Positions 9,219 to 18,344 of a stretch of 64,000 nt of DNA are shown here, piece after piece. Source of the stretch: Ensifer adhaerens (GTDB lineage: Bacteria; Pseudomonadota; Alphaproteobacteria; Rhizobiales; Rhizobiaceae); NCBI RefSeq assembly GCF_000697965.2, contig NZ_CP015880.1, forward strand, positions 496,001 to 560,000, given 5' to 3'. The notes below the pieces were generated by a model. That model worked only from the letters and a program-made list of their open reading frames with translations, was not told where the DNA came from and searched no databases. Each line of letters starts with the position of its first letter. Position 1 is the first letter of the stretch. The position numbers and the translations under genes are program-made.

Positions 9219-10376
9219 TCAAAGAAGCGAGAGCTGCACCCCCGTTCCGAGCGGCGGCACGAAGAGATCGTCGCGCAGCTGCCGGCGCGTCGGGTTGAAG
9301 CCGAGGCGCTTGACCGCCAAGTCGAAGCGGCGGCCAATCTGCCACGCATAGGGGCCGGCGCCCTTCATGCGTTTGCCGAATTCGGCGTCATAGTCCTTGC
9401 CGCCACGCATGGAGCGGATGAGCGACATGACGTGCCGGTAGCGGTCCGGATAATTGCGCAGCAGCCAGTCGCGAAAGAGCGGGCTGACCTCGAGCGGCAG
9501 CCGCAGCAGGACATAGCTTGCTTCCGTTGCTCCGGCTGTCCTTGCTCCTTCGAGCACGCGCTCGATCTCGTGGTCGTTCAGCGCCGGAATGATAGGGGAA
9601 ACGAGAACACCGGCCGGGATGCCCGCTTCGGCAAGCATGCGTATCGCCTCCAGCCGCTTGCTCGGCGTAGAGGCCCGCGGCTCCATCGTGCGGGCGAGCT
9701 TCCGGTCGAGTGTCGTGACGGAGATGCCGACGCGAACCAGTCCCTTTTCCGCCATCGGCGCCAGGATATCGATATCGCGGGTGACCATCGCTGATTTGGT
9801 GACGATCATGACCGGATGGTTGGCGTCCCGCAGCACCTCGAGGATCTGGCGCATGATGCGCCACTCCTTCTCGATCGGCTGATAGGGGTCGGTGTTGGTG
9901 CCGATGGCGATCGGCCTCACCTTGTAGTCCTGCCGCGCCAGTTCGCGCTCCAGAAGTCGCGGTGCATCCGGCTTGGCAAACAGCTTCGCTTCGAAGTCGA
10001 GGCCGGCCGATAGGCCCATATACGCGTGCGTGGGGCGGGCGAAGCAATAGATGCAACCATGCTCGCAGCCGCGATAGGGATTGATCGAGCGGTCGAAGGA
10101 GATGTCGGGAGACTCGTTCCTCGTGATCACCGTGCGCGGCTTCTCGACCTGAACCTCGGTCTTGAACGGCGGCAGATCCTCCAGGCTTTCCCAACCGTCG
10201 TCGAACGTCTCGCGGCTGCGCGGTTCGAACCTGCCGGACATGTTGATCCCGGCGCCGCGCCCCCGGCGGCGATCGATGTCGATCCGGAGGCCCGTTGCGC
10301 TCATCATCGCTTCGGCCACATCTGCCGTGTTGGCGGGCGCAAGGGCACCCTGCCTGATCTGAGACAGCTCGGTCAT
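9219..10376 (-). CDS. PA0069-family radical SAM protein
   Basis: A 385-residue protein with the radical SAM cysteine triad in YRGCEHGCIYCFARPTHAY, which binds the 4Fe-4S cluster and S-adenosylmethionine. It resembles spore photoproduct lyase-like and PA0069 proteins; the substrate is not known. ATG 10376 (MTELSQ) has GGAGA in front; an upstream extension to 10658 would overlap the divergent gene and is unlikely. It is divergent from the glycosyltransferase-like gene at 10552, and the 175 bases between must hold both promoters. Confidence 0.85.
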   Translation of the reverse strand: MTELSQIRQGALAPANTADVAEAMMSATGLRIDIDRRRGRGAGINMSGRFEPRSRETFDDGWESLEDLPPFKTEVQVEKPRTVITRNESPDISFDRSINPYRGCEHGCIYCFARPTHAYMGLSAGLDFEAKLFAKPDAPRLLERELARQDYKVRPIAIGTNTDPYQPIEKEWRIMRQILEVLRDANHPVMIVTKSAMVTRDIDILAPMAEKGLVRVGISVTTLDRKLARTMEPRASTPSKRLEAIRMLAEAGIPAGVLVSPIIPALNDHEIERVLEGARTAGATEASYVLLRLPLEVSPLFRDWLLRNYPDRYRHVMSLIRSMRGGKDYDAEFGKRMKGAGPYAWQIGRRFDLAVKRLGFNPTRRQLRDDLFVPPLGTGVQLSLL

Positions 10377-10551
10377 TGGAATCTCCCCGGAATCAGATAT
10401 TTGATCCCGTTTTGTTCTGATTATTTTCCTATCGCGAATGAGAGAACGATTCAAGAACAAAAAATTGGAATTTCGGTTTTGTCGATCAAGGCACCGCTTC
10501 GGTCGATGTCCTGGATGTAGCAATTGCCGTGCCGATGCGTTACGAGAAACC

Positions 10552-11073
10552 ATGCTCACGATCATCATGGAAACCCGCGACAACGAAGCCGAACTGGCGC
10601 AGACGCTTGCTGTGTTGGTTGCCGGCGCCGTGGAGGGGCTGGTCAGCGATGTGATCATCCTCGATCATGGTTCGAAGGATGGTTCGTCCGATGTGGCCGA
10701 TGCCGCTGGATGCCGTTTCTGCCGGGATTGGGATCTCGCCGATGTGGTGGGTTCGGCGCGTGGCGAATGGCTGATGTTGCTGGAGCCGGGCGCCCGCCCG
10801 ATCGGCCGCTGGATCGATGAACTGGCCGAGTACGTGTCGATGAACAAGGCACCGGCCCGCTTCTCCGGTTCGAGACTGCATCGCAGGCCTTTCTTCCGCC
10901 GGCTGACCCGGCGGGGAAAGCCGCTGGAGACAGGCTTTCTCCTGCGCAAGAACGATGCTCTTGCGGCCGCCCGCGGCAATACGGGCCTGGATGCCATGAC
11001 GAATGTCCGCTCTGTCCGCAAGCTCTCGACCGAACTTGTTCCGGCCTGGGTCGCCGTCGAAGCCAGGCGGTAA
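10552..11073 (+). CDS. Small glycosyltransferase family 2-like protein
   Basis: A 173-residue protein that starts like a GT-A nucleotide-sugar enzyme: TIIMETRDNEAELAQTL, then VIILDHGSKDGSSD, the usual place of the nucleotide-binding aspartates. It then has ARGEWLMLLEPGARP, resembling the region of the DxD metal motif, but no DxD is visible there. The protein is shorter than ordinary GT2 enzymes (usually above 230 residues), so it may be a reduced or inactive member. The ATG at 10552 has weak ribosome binding (GAGAAACC). Confidence 0.55.
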   Translation: MLTIIMETRDNEAELAQTLAVLVAGAVEGLVSDVIILDHGSKDGSSDVADAAGCRFCRDWDLADVVGSARGEWLMLLEPGARPIGRWIDELAEYVSMNKAPARFSGSRLHRRPFFRRLTRRGKPLETGFLLRKNDALAAARGNTGLDAMTNVRSVRKLSTELVPAWVAVEARR

Positions 11074-11366
11074 CGCCGGTTCGTAGCGCGCAAAATTAAA
11101 GGTGCCAGTCCCGGGGGGACGGCACCTCCAAGCGGCTCTCAAATGACCTTGTTTGGTAGATTTCTATCCGGGCAGCATTCTGGCTACCCGTCGTATCCAA
11201 CATTGCATTCCGCCTGGGGGACAGAGGCGGAAGGGTCTTGCGGCGCGAGGAATAGAACGTGCGGCGGTCGTTCCTCGCTGTGTCAACGCTTGGAGACTAA
11301 CGAGAGGAGAAGCGACCGTCAGTTACTAAGGTAACAGGTCGGCCAAGCCGGAACGGTCCAAGCTCT
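11074..11366. other. Structured intergenic region between two convergent genes
   Basis: No gene is seen. It holds several hairpins: 11100-11127 (AGGTGCC and GTCCC pairing with GGGAC and GGCACCT, one bulged A; on the minus strand it is followed by TTTAATTTT, so it may end minus transcription), 11208-11232 (TTCCGCCT/AGGCGGAA) and 11245-11278 (GCGAGGAA/TTCCTCGC). A small RNA is possible but unproven. Confidence 0.4.
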
Positions 11367-11909
11367 TCAGCCACGTTTCAGATGCTCGTCGAGCCGCGGC
11401 ATGATCTCCACGAAATTGCAGGGCATGTGCCGATAGTCGAGCTGTTGCTTGAGGATGCCGTCCCACGCATCACGGCAGGCACCGGGCGAACCCGGAAGGA
11501 CGAAGATGAAGGTGGCGTTGGCAACGCCGCCAGTTGCCCGCGACTGGATCGTCGAGGTGCCGATCTTCTCGAAGGAGATACGGTGGAAGACTTCGGAGAA
11601 CCCGTCCATGCGCTTCTCGAACAACGGTTCCAGCGCCTCAGGCGTCACGTCCCGCCCGGTGAAGCCCGTTCCACCTGTCGTGATCACCACGTCGATGTTG
11701 GGATCGAGCGTCCAGGCCTTTACCTGGTCGTAGATCTTCGTCTTGTCGTCGGAAACGATGGCGCGCGCCTCAAGCCGATGGCCGGCGTCACGCACCCGCG
11801 CTTCCAATGTGTCGCCCGACTTGTCGTCGGCGCGCGTGCGCGTGTCGGAGACCGTGAGGATGGCGATCCCGACAGGAATGAACGGACGCTTTTCGTCGAT
11901 ACCGGCCAT
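11367..11909 (-). CDS. moaB: Molybdopterin adenylyltransferase-like protein MoaB
   Basis: A 180-residue MoaB/Mog family protein. Visible motifs are TTGGTGFTGRDVTPEAL and LPGSPGACRDAWDGIL, which bind molybdopterin. The family adenylates molybdopterin before molybdenum insertion, although E. coli MoaB itself is thought inactive. AAAGGGAAATAGC precedes the start. The start lies one base after the ispE stop, so it is probably the last gene of a TPR-ispE-moaB transcription unit; the link between isoprenoid and molybdenum cofactor genes has no obvious functional reason. Confidence 0.9.
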   Translation of the reverse strand: MAGIDEKRPFIPVGIAILTVSDTRTRADDKSGDTLEARVRDAGHRLEARAIVSDDKTKIYDQVKAWTLDPNIDVVITTGGTGFTGRDVTPEALEPLFEKRMDGFSEVFHRISFEKIGTSTIQSRATGGVANATFIFVLPGSPGACRDAWDGILKQQLDYRHMPCNFVEIMPRLDEHLKRG

Positions 11910-11910
11910 G

Positions 11911-12822
11911 CTATTTCCCTTTGCCCACTGTCCTGCAGGCGAGAACGTACCACCCGGGGTAGGCCTCCGAAAGAGCGCGCGCTGTCGCAGCCGCGCGCAC
12001 GTCGCTGTCGAAAAGGCCGAAGCATGTGGCGCCTGAGCCCGACATGCGCGTGAGCGCCGATCCGGCTTCGGTCAATGCCTTGCAGACCGTGCCGATCACG
12101 GGCTCAAGGCCCTCTGCCGGCAGCTGCAAATCGTTGCGCATCGTTGCGATCGCAGAAATCCACTCGGCCGCCGTGCCGGCTCTGTGAGGCGCAACGAGCG
12201 GCGGGTTCGTCTTGTTGGCGAGGGCCCGGAAGACAACCGGCGTCGAGACGGCGACGAGCGGATTGACCAGCACGACCGGCAGCGCGGGGAAATCCGCAAG
12301 CGGCGTAATGTCCTCGCCGATCCCCTTCGCGAGCAGTGGCGTGCCGGCAAGACACATCGGCACGTCCGCTCCGAGCTGCAGCGCGATGGCGCCGAGGCGG
12401 GAGGGTTCGATCGTCGCGCCCCAAAGATCGAGAAGCCCAAGAAGCGTCGCCGCCGCATCCGCGGATCCGCCGCCAATGCCCGAGGCGAGCGGCAGGTTCT
12501 TCTCGAGATGCAGGTGGACCGGCCCGGCCGTGTCGGGGTCAAGTGCCTGCAGTTCGGCGCGCAGCAGGTCCCGTGCCTTTAGAACCAGGTTGCCGCCCGC
12601 GCCGGCATCCATCGGCAGCGCGGCGGCAAACGCGCCCGAAACCGTGAAGCGATCCGCATCCGCCGGCGAGAGACCGATGCGATCGCCGCAATCGGCAAAA
12701 GTGACGAGACTTTCGAGAAGATGGTGGCCGTCGGCGCGCTGGCCGACGACGTGAAGGGCCAGATTGATCTTGGCGGGGGCTGCACGCGTCAGCGCGAAGC
12801 CCGCGATGTCACCTTCCGACAT
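11911..12822 (-). CDS. ispE: 4-diphosphocytidyl-2-C-methyl-D-erythritol kinase
   Basis: A 303-residue GHMP kinase. The N-terminus has APAKINLALHVVGQRADGHH, and the ATP loop is LPLASGIGGGSADAAATL. It phosphorylates CDP-methylerythritol in the MEP route to isopentenyl diphosphate; dxs of the same route is at 61313-63250. It starts 7 bases after the TPR gene stop and ends one base before moaB. Confidence 0.95.
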   Translation of the reverse strand: MSEGDIAGFALTRAAPAKINLALHVVGQRADGHHLLESLVTFADCGDRIGLSPADADRFTVSGAFAAALPMDAGAGGNLVLKARDLLRAELQALDPDTAGPVHLHLEKNLPLASGIGGGSADAAATLLGLLDLWGATIEPSRLGAIALQLGADVPMCLAGTPLLAKGIGEDITPLADFPALPVVLVNPLVAVSTPVVFRALANKTNPPLVAPHRAGTAAEWISAIATMRNDLQLPAEGLEPVIGTVCKALTEAGSALTRMSGSGATCFGLFDSDVRAAATARALSEAYPGWYVLACRTVGKGK

Positions 12823-12829
12823 GGAACGG

Positions 12830-14665
12830 TCAGGACTTCTTGTCCGGCGCCGGTGCTTCCGGGGTCACCTTCTTCGGCGCGGTTTCCTTGGCATCGGCCG
12901 AGGCGGGGACCGCTTCCTTGAGCGGCGGCAAGCCGTTCTCGATCTTTGCCTTGATCTTCGGGATCTCTGCTTCCTCGGGCTTCAGTTCGAGCGTCTGCGT
13001 CCACTGGAACACGGCTTCGAGCTTGCGGCCGACGCGCCAGTAGGCGTCGCCAAGGTGATCGTTGATCGTCGGGTCGCCGGCCATCAGTTCGGCCGCCTTC
13101 TCCAGTTCCACGACTGCGTCGTCGAAGCGGTTCATGCGGAAATAGGCCCAGCCGAGGGAATCGACGATATAGCCGTCATCCGGCTTCAACTCGACGGCCT
13201 TGCGGATCATCTCCAGGCCTTCTTCGAGGTTGATGTTCATGTCGACCCAGGAATAGCCGAGATAGTTCAACACCTGCGGCTGGTCCGGATTGAGCTCCAG
13301 CGCCTTGCGGAAGTTCGGCTCGGCCTTGTCCCAGAGCTTCTGGCGCTCATAGGCGATGCCGCGTTGGAAGAACACCGTCCAGTCGCTGCGCTTCGGGACG
13401 GAGCCGATCTGTTCGACGGCGCGATCGTAGAGTTCGCCCATCTCCTTGTAGTCCTTGGCGTCGGAAAGCACGCTGCCATAGGCGAGATAGTTGCGGATGT
13501 TCTTCGGATCGACGTCGATGAGCGCCTTCAGGTGCTTCTTCGCCTCGTCGACCTTGCCGATGCTGGCGAGGCTGAGCCCGAGCTGTAGTTCCGAAACGCG
13601 CCGCATCGGCGAGGTCTCGGGAATGGCCTTGTAGAGTTCGATCGCCTCGTTCGGTTTCTTCAGGTTTTCGGCGATGCCGCCGAGCATGACCAGGATGTCG
13701 GCGCTGTCAGGGTCGAGCCGGCGCGCGGTCTGCAGGTAGAGCGAGACGATGTCCTCGGCGCCGTCGCGGTTGAGTGCCGCACCGATCGAGAAGAGCACGG
13801 CCGCAGCGCCCTGGGTGGCGTTCTTGACCTGCTGTTCCTGCGGAACACCATTCTCGATATCGGTCCTCAGCGCCTGCAGCGGCGTGTAGTTGTTGACCAT
13901 GTTTTCGCCGACGGCGACGGTATCGAGCGCCTTCTGCTTGTTGCCTTCGCGCGCCTCGAAACGGGCAAGCGCTTCGACCGCGCGCATGAAGGTGTCGGGA
14001 GCGGCACTTCCGCCCTCGCGGTCGAGAATGGCATCGTTGAGCCTGGTGCGCGCCGTCTGCTTGTCACCCGCAGCAACCGCGATCGCGCCCGCATGATAGT
14101 TCTTGAACACGCGGAACCATTCAGGACCGTCAAGGCCGTTGATCTCGGCGAGTGCTTCCTTCGGCTTGCCCTGGCCGAATTTCGCCCAGGCCGAAAGCAG
14201 GCCGTTCATCAGCCGGTCGAGATCGTTCGGACCCTGGTAGTTCAGAAGCTTCTGTGCGTTGCGATACTCGCGCTTGCGGATCGCCTCGATCGCGCGAATG
14301 ACCGTCGTGATGCGCTCGACGGCCGGGTCGGACTTCAACTGCTCGGCAATCTTCGCGCCTTCGTCGAACTGGCCCGCCATCAGAAGCGTGATCATCAGCC
14401 GCTGCTTGACGTCGTTGTTGTTCGGCTCGAACTGCAGCGCGATGCGGTAGAGTTCTGTGGCGGAAGCGAAGTCGCGGTCCGTATCGGCGGTGCGGGCAGC
14501 GAGAAACGCGCCGGAAAAGGTATTGACCGACTTGATGTCGAACGGCTCAGTTTCCTCGACGGCTGCGGTCTTCTCCTCGGCAAATGCCTGGTAGCCGCCG
14601 CTGACAGCAGCGAGAGCCAGCAGTGCTGCGCCGCTGAGGAGGCGGAGAATCGTCTTTTGCCGCAT
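12830..14665 (-). CDS. Exported tetratricopeptide repeat protein
   Basis: A 611-residue protein with an N-terminal signal-like segment (LLSGAALLALAAVSG, then AFAEE) and TPR-type helical pairs through most of the rest, clearest near the C-terminus (YLGYSWVDMNINLEEGLEMI, then a unit with GWAYFRMNRFDDAVVELEKA). The last 30 residues are Pro/Lys/Ala-rich. TPR proteins are scaffolds; no substrate can be read from the sequence. I chose ATG 14665 (MRQKTIL) because AAAGG lies 6 bases upstream and the signal peptide follows directly; GTG/ATG 14704 would add 13 residues. It is probably the first gene of the unit with ispE and moaB. Confidence 0.85.
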   Translation of the reverse strand: MRQKTILRLLSGAALLALAAVSGGYQAFAEEKTAAVEETEPFDIKSVNTFSGAFLAARTADTDRDFASATELYRIALQFEPNNNDVKQRLMITLLMAGQFDEGAKIAEQLKSDPAVERITTVIRAIEAIRKREYRNAQKLLNYQGPNDLDRLMNGLLSAWAKFGQGKPKEALAEINGLDGPEWFRVFKNYHAGAIAVAAGDKQTARTRLNDAILDREGGSAAPDTFMRAVEALARFEAREGNKQKALDTVAVGENMVNNYTPLQALRTDIENGVPQEQQVKNATQGAAAVLFSIGAALNRDGAEDIVSLYLQTARRLDPDSADILVMLGGIAENLKKPNEAIELYKAIPETSPMRRVSELQLGLSLASIGKVDEAKKHLKALIDVDPKNIRNYLAYGSVLSDAKDYKEMGELYDRAVEQIGSVPKRSDWTVFFQRGIAYERQKLWDKAEPNFRKALELNPDQPQVLNYLGYSWVDMNINLEEGLEMIRKAVELKPDDGYIVDSLGWAYFRMNRFDDAVVELEKAAELMAGDPTINDHLGDAYWRVGRKLEAVFQWTQTLELKPEEAEIPKIKAKIENGLPPLKEAVPASADAKETAPKKVTPEAPAPDKKS

Positions 14666-14825
14666 GTCAAACCTTTCGCGCCGATTGCTCGGCTTTCGCA
14701 CCACTAAGGGTTGTTTTCGGAGTCAGCCACATATAGCCCAACGCAACTCTTGAGGAACAGAATGGCTTTTTTGGCGCAACGCGGCAAGAAAATCCTGTCG
14801 CTCGTTCTGACCTGCCCGGAGCCCG

Positions 14826-15842
14826 TCAGCTGACGCGATCGATGCAGAAGTCGATGACTTCGGTGAGCGCCGATTTCCAGGGAGACGCCGGCAGCGGCGC
14901 CAGCGCATCGCGGGCAATCGTGCCGTAATGCTGGGCGCGCGCGATGGTGTCGCTCAAGCCCCCATAGCGCTTGATCAGGCCGAGTGCCTTGTCGAGGTTC
15001 GCGTCGCTGCTGTCGCCGCCTTCGATCGCCTCGCGCCAGAAGGCACGGTCTTCCGCCGTTCCGCGGCGATAGGAGAGGATTACCGGAAGGGTGATCTTGC
15101 CCTCGCGGAAGTCGTCGCCGACATTCTTGCCGAGGTCGCTCGACGAGCCGCCATAGTCGAGCACGTCGTCGACGAGCTGGAAGGCGAGGCCGAGGTTCAT
15201 CCCGTAGGATTTCAGCGCGTTGCGGTCCGATTTGCTGGTCTGGGCAACGATCGGCCCAACTTCGGCCGCGGCGGCAAAAAGGGCTGCGGTCTTGGCACGG
15301 ATGACCTGGAGATAGTCGTCCTCGGTCGTTTCCATGTTCTTGGCGACGGAGAGCTGCAGCACTTCGCCTTCGGCAATGACCGAAGCTGCGGTCGACAGCA
15401 CGTCGAGCGCGTCAAGCGAGCCGACATCGACCATCATGCGGAAGGCCTGGCCGAGCAGGAAGTCGCCGACCAGCACGCTTGCCTGGTTGCCCCAGATCGT
15501 GCGTGCGGTGGATTTGCCGCGGCGAAGGTCGCTTTCGTCAACGACGTCGTCATGGAGAAGCGTCGCGGTGTGCATGAATTCGACGCTGGTTGCGAGCTTG
15601 ACGTGGGCGTCGCCCTCGTAGCCGAACATCGCAGCGGAGGCGAGCGTCAGCATCGGGCGCAGGCGCTTGCCGCCCGAAGAAATCAGGTGGTTGGCGACCT
15701 CGGGAATCATCTGAACGTCGGAGCCGGCCTTCGACAGGATAAGCTGGTTGACGCGCTCCATGTCCGCAGCGGTCAGATCAACGAGCGGCTTTACGGACGC
15801 CTGTTTGTTTTTGCTGTCTTCCAGCGGTATCACTACGCCCAC
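14826..15842 (-). CDS. ispB: Octaprenyl (all-trans polyprenyl) diphosphate synthase
   Basis: A 338-residue protein of the trans-prenyltransferase family. The first aspartate-rich motif is LLHDDVVDE (D98, D99, D102) and the second is LVDDVLDY (D225, D226, D229); GGKRLRPML at 58-66 binds diphosphate. It makes the polyprenyl side chain of ubiquinone, the donor substrate for UbiA (36466-37425). GTG 15842 is chosen because AGGAG lies 5 bases upstream; longer starts in frame have no site. The chain length is inferred from the family and not shown by the sequence. It is divergent from the DUF2007 gene. Confidence 0.9.
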   Translation of the reverse strand: MGVVIPLEDSKNKQASVKPLVDLTAADMERVNQLILSKAGSDVQMIPEVANHLISSGGKRLRPMLTLASAAMFGYEGDAHVKLATSVEFMHTATLLHDDVVDESDLRRGKSTARTIWGNQASVLVGDFLLGQAFRMMVDVGSLDALDVLSTAASVIAEGEVLQLSVAKNMETTEDDYLQVIRAKTAALFAAAAEVGPIVAQTSKSDRNALKSYGMNLGLAFQLVDDVLDYGGSSSDLGKNVGDDFREGKITLPVILSYRRGTAEDRAFWREAIEGGDSSDANLDKALGLIKRYGGLSDTIARAQHYGTIARDALAPLPASPWKSALTEVIDFCIDRVS

Positions 15843-15949
15843 ACCGGGACTCCTGTTTTCATTGTCGCTTTCGACAATAGGAAGGGGTGTCCCGTGCGGC
15901 AAGAGGCGAATTGTCCCGCTTGCTGAAATAGGACAGGAAAAACCGCCGG

Positions 15950-16171
15950 ATGAAGGAATTGATCCGTACCAACGATGCCGTCGTGCTCTCCTTTGCCGAG
16001 AGCCTGATGAAGGATGCCGGCATCGCAAGTCTCATCGCCGACCAGGGGATGAGCATTCTTGAGGGCTCGCTCGGACTCTTGCCCCGTCGCTTTCTGGTCG
16101 CCGAGGAAGACGCGGACGCGGCGCGCCGGATCCTGATCGATGCCGGGCTCGAGGCGGAGTTGCGCCCTTGA
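15950..16171 (+). CDS. DUF2007 family protein
   Basis: A 73-residue protein, MKELIRTNDAVVLSFAESL at the start, then LLPRRFLVAEEDADAARRIL. This is the putative signal-transducing DUF2007 fold, of unknown function. It overlaps the following methyltransferase by 4 bases (TTGA: TTG start, TGA stop), so the two are translationally coupled. Confidence 0.75.
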   Translation: MKELIRTNDAVVLSFAESLMKDAGIASLIADQGMSILEGSLGLLPRRFLVAEEDADAARRILIDAGLEAELRP

Positions 16172-16953
16172 GCACGGAGCCGATGCCGGCTGCGACCGAA
16201 ACCGTCGATGCATTTCACCGCGGCAAGTTCCATGTCGTCCAGCCACTCGGCCAGGGGCATCGCTCCGGCATGGACGCCATGCTGCTTGCGTCGCTCGTTG
16301 CATCGGATCGTCCCTGCCGGGTCGCCGATCTCGGTGCGGGCGCGGGTGCAGCCGGCATGGCCGTCGCCTCGCGGATCGACGATGCGGAAGTGGTGCTGGT
16401 GGAGCGCTCGCCCGTTATGGCGGAGTTTGCCCGCCGCAGCCTGGCGCTTGCCGAAAACGCCCGTTTTTCCTCGCGCGTCTCGGTCGTTGAGGCCGACGTT
16501 TCACTGACCGGCAAGGCGCGTGTCGCGACGGGTCTGGCGGATGACAGCTTCGATCATGTGATCATGAACCCACCCTTCAACGATGCCTCGGACCGCAAGA
16601 CTCCGGATGCGCTCAAGGCCGAGGCCCATGCGATGAGCGACGGGCTGTTCGAGATCTGGGTGAAGACGGCGGGCGCGATCATGAAGCCCGGCGGGCAACT
16701 GTCGTTGATCGCTCGGCCGGAATCGATCGCCGAGATCATCGCCGCTTGCGGCCGCCGCTTTGGCGGCATCGAGATCACGGCGCTGCATCCGCGGGTCGGT
16801 GAAAACGCCGTGCGCATCCTGGTGACGGCGATCAAGCAGAGCCGCAAGCGGCTAGTCTTCCGCGCCCCGCTCGTCATGCACGAGGAGGGGCATCGCTTCG
16901 CAGACCATGTCGACGACCTCAACAATGGCCGCGCCGCCTATCGCCGCCGCTGA
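16168..16953 (+). CDS. tRNA1(Val) A37 N6-methyltransferase-like (TrmN6 family)
   Basis: A 261-residue class I methyltransferase. SAM-binding DLGAGAG stands at residues 54-60 and the adenine N6-methylation motif NPPF at 134-137. The best match in known families is YfiC/TrmN6, which methylates A37 of tRNA-Val, but the substrate could differ. The start is TTG 16168 overlapping the DUF2007 stop, or ATG 16183. Confidence 0.8.
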   Translation: MSTEPMPAATETVDAFHRGKFHVVQPLGQGHRSGMDAMLLASLVASDRPCRVADLGAGAGAAGMAVASRIDDAEVVLVERSPVMAEFARRSLALAENARFSSRVSVVEADVSLTGKARVATGLADDSFDHVIMNPPFNDASDRKTPDALKAEAHAMSDGLFEIWVKTAGAIMKPGGQLSLIARPESIAEIIAACGRRFGGIEITALHPRVGENAVRILVTAIKQSRKRLVFRAPLVMHEEGHRFADHVDDLNNGRAAYRRR

Positions 16954-17126
16954 TTTACCGTATGCGGCATTGCGTTCGCCGCATCAGTGCATACATGGCA
17001 TGGAAGAGCCCCTGGCGGGCGATCCGGCGAAGCATTCCGCTTTTCGCCGATGAGACGCGGTCATGTCTATGATTTCCGGTCGTTCCGGCTCAAAATCATG
17101 GCATGTCCCAGCAGGCAGGAGTTGAA

Positions 17127-17993
17127 ATGAAGGCGTTCCTGAGACGGTTGTTGCCCAAGCGTTTTCGCAAGGAAGGCGTGACGATCCCCGTCGTCCGGCT
17201 CCACGGCGCGATCATGGCCGGCGGCGGTCAGTTCCGGCCGGCGCTCAACCTGGCGACAGCGGCCCCGCTTCTCGAAAAGGCCTTCGCAATCAAGGAGGCG
17301 CCTGCTGTCGCGATCTCCGTCAATTCGCCTGGCGGCTCCCCTGTGCAGTCGCGATTGATCTACCAACGCATCCGCGATCTCGCCCAGGAGAAGAAAAAGC
17401 GTGTGCTGATCTTCGTCGAGGACGTCGCCGCATCCGGCGGCTATATGATCGCGCTTGCCGGCGACGAGATCATTGCCGACCCGACGTCGATCGTCGGCTC
17501 GATCGGCGTTGTCTCCGGCGGGTTCGGTTTTCCGGAACTCCTGAAGAAGATCGGCGTCGAGCGGCGTGTCTATACCGCTGGCGAAAACAAGGTGATGCTC
17601 GATCCGTTCCAGCCGGAAAAGGAAAACGACATCGCGTTCCTGAAGAACCTGCAGCTCGATATCCACGATACCTTCATCCAGATGGTCAAGGCCCGTCGCG
17701 GCCAGCTGCTCGCCGACGATCCGGATATCTTCTCCGGCCTTTTCTGGACCGGCCGGCGCGGGCTGGAGCTCGGCATCATCGATAGTCTCGGCGATCTGCG
17801 CGGCGAGGTGAAGAAGCGCTATGGCGACAAGGCGCGGCTCGAGCTCATCCAGCCGGTGCGCAGCCTTTTTGGCCGCCGGCAGAGCGGCGCGGCCATTGCC
17901 GGTGCTCTGGTCGAGCCAATGGCCGCTTCCGCAGCGGCGGGACTTGCCGAAGCCATCGAGGAAAGGGCATTGTGGGCGCGGTTCGGGCTTTGA
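17127..17993 (+). CDS. S49 family serine peptidase (SppA/SohB-like)
   Basis: A 288-residue protein with the short S49 layout (half the size of E. coli SppA). The nucleophile is S103 in VAASGGYMIAL and the general base is probably K155 in TAGENKVMLDPF; GSIGVVSGG lies between. The family degrades signal peptides left in the membrane. A clear N-terminal membrane anchor is not visible. ATG 17127 is chosen because AGGAG lies just before; ATG 17103 would leave that site inside the gene. Confidence 0.88.
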   Translation: MKAFLRRLLPKRFRKEGVTIPVVRLHGAIMAGGGQFRPALNLATAAPLLEKAFAIKEAPAVAISVNSPGGSPVQSRLIYQRIRDLAQEKKKRVLIFVEDVAASGGYMIALAGDEIIADPTSIVGSIGVVSGGFGFPELLKKIGVERRVYTAGENKVMLDPFQPEKENDIAFLKNLQLDIHDTFIQMVKARRGQLLADDPDIFSGLFWTGRRGLELGIIDSLGDLRGEVKKRYGDKARLELIQPVRSLFGRRQSGAAIAGALVEPMAASAAAGLAEAIEERALWARFGL

Positions 17994-18027
17994 TGCCTGC
18001 CCGGCCTGAAATGTCCTTGGAGGGAAA

Positions 18028-18219
18028 ATGCCGCAACTCATCCTGCTCCTGATCGCAGGTTTCGTCTTCTGGCTCGGCTATCGCAAGTTCGTGGCGGATG
18101 CCCAGAAGCTGACGCGCCAGCGCGAACAGGCTCGCCGCGAGGAGCAGACCGGGGCGCAGGGAACGTTGGTGCAGGACCCGGAAACCGGCGAATACAGGCT
18201 GAAGCGCGACGGCGAGTGA
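18028..18219 (+). CDS. Small conserved single-span membrane protein
   Basis: A 63-residue protein: one hydrophobic helix at residues 3-17 (QLILLLIAGFVFWLG), then a basic/acidic cytoplasmic tail (REQARREEQ) and a C-terminus with DPETGEYRLKR. A good site (TTGGAGGG) precedes the ATG. It follows the S49 gene by 34 bases and may share its mRNA. Function unknown. Confidence 0.7.
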   Translation: MPQLILLLIAGFVFWLGYRKFVADAQKLTRQREQARREEQTGAQGTLVQDPETGEYRLKRDGE

Positions 18220-18344
18220 GGGCGGTCGGAACGCGTCGGTGTGGCTGCGGTCTATTTGCCCGCCCGCTGCCGTAGCGCTTGACCCCTGTCATCAGGCGTG
18301 GCACCTGTCCGGCACATTTTCTAGAAGAAATCCGGACGCGATCC

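Noticed and set aside
10377..10658. N-terminal extension of the radical SAM gene to 10658
   Set aside because: It overlaps the divergent gene and has no family similarity; ATG 10376 has a GGAGA site.
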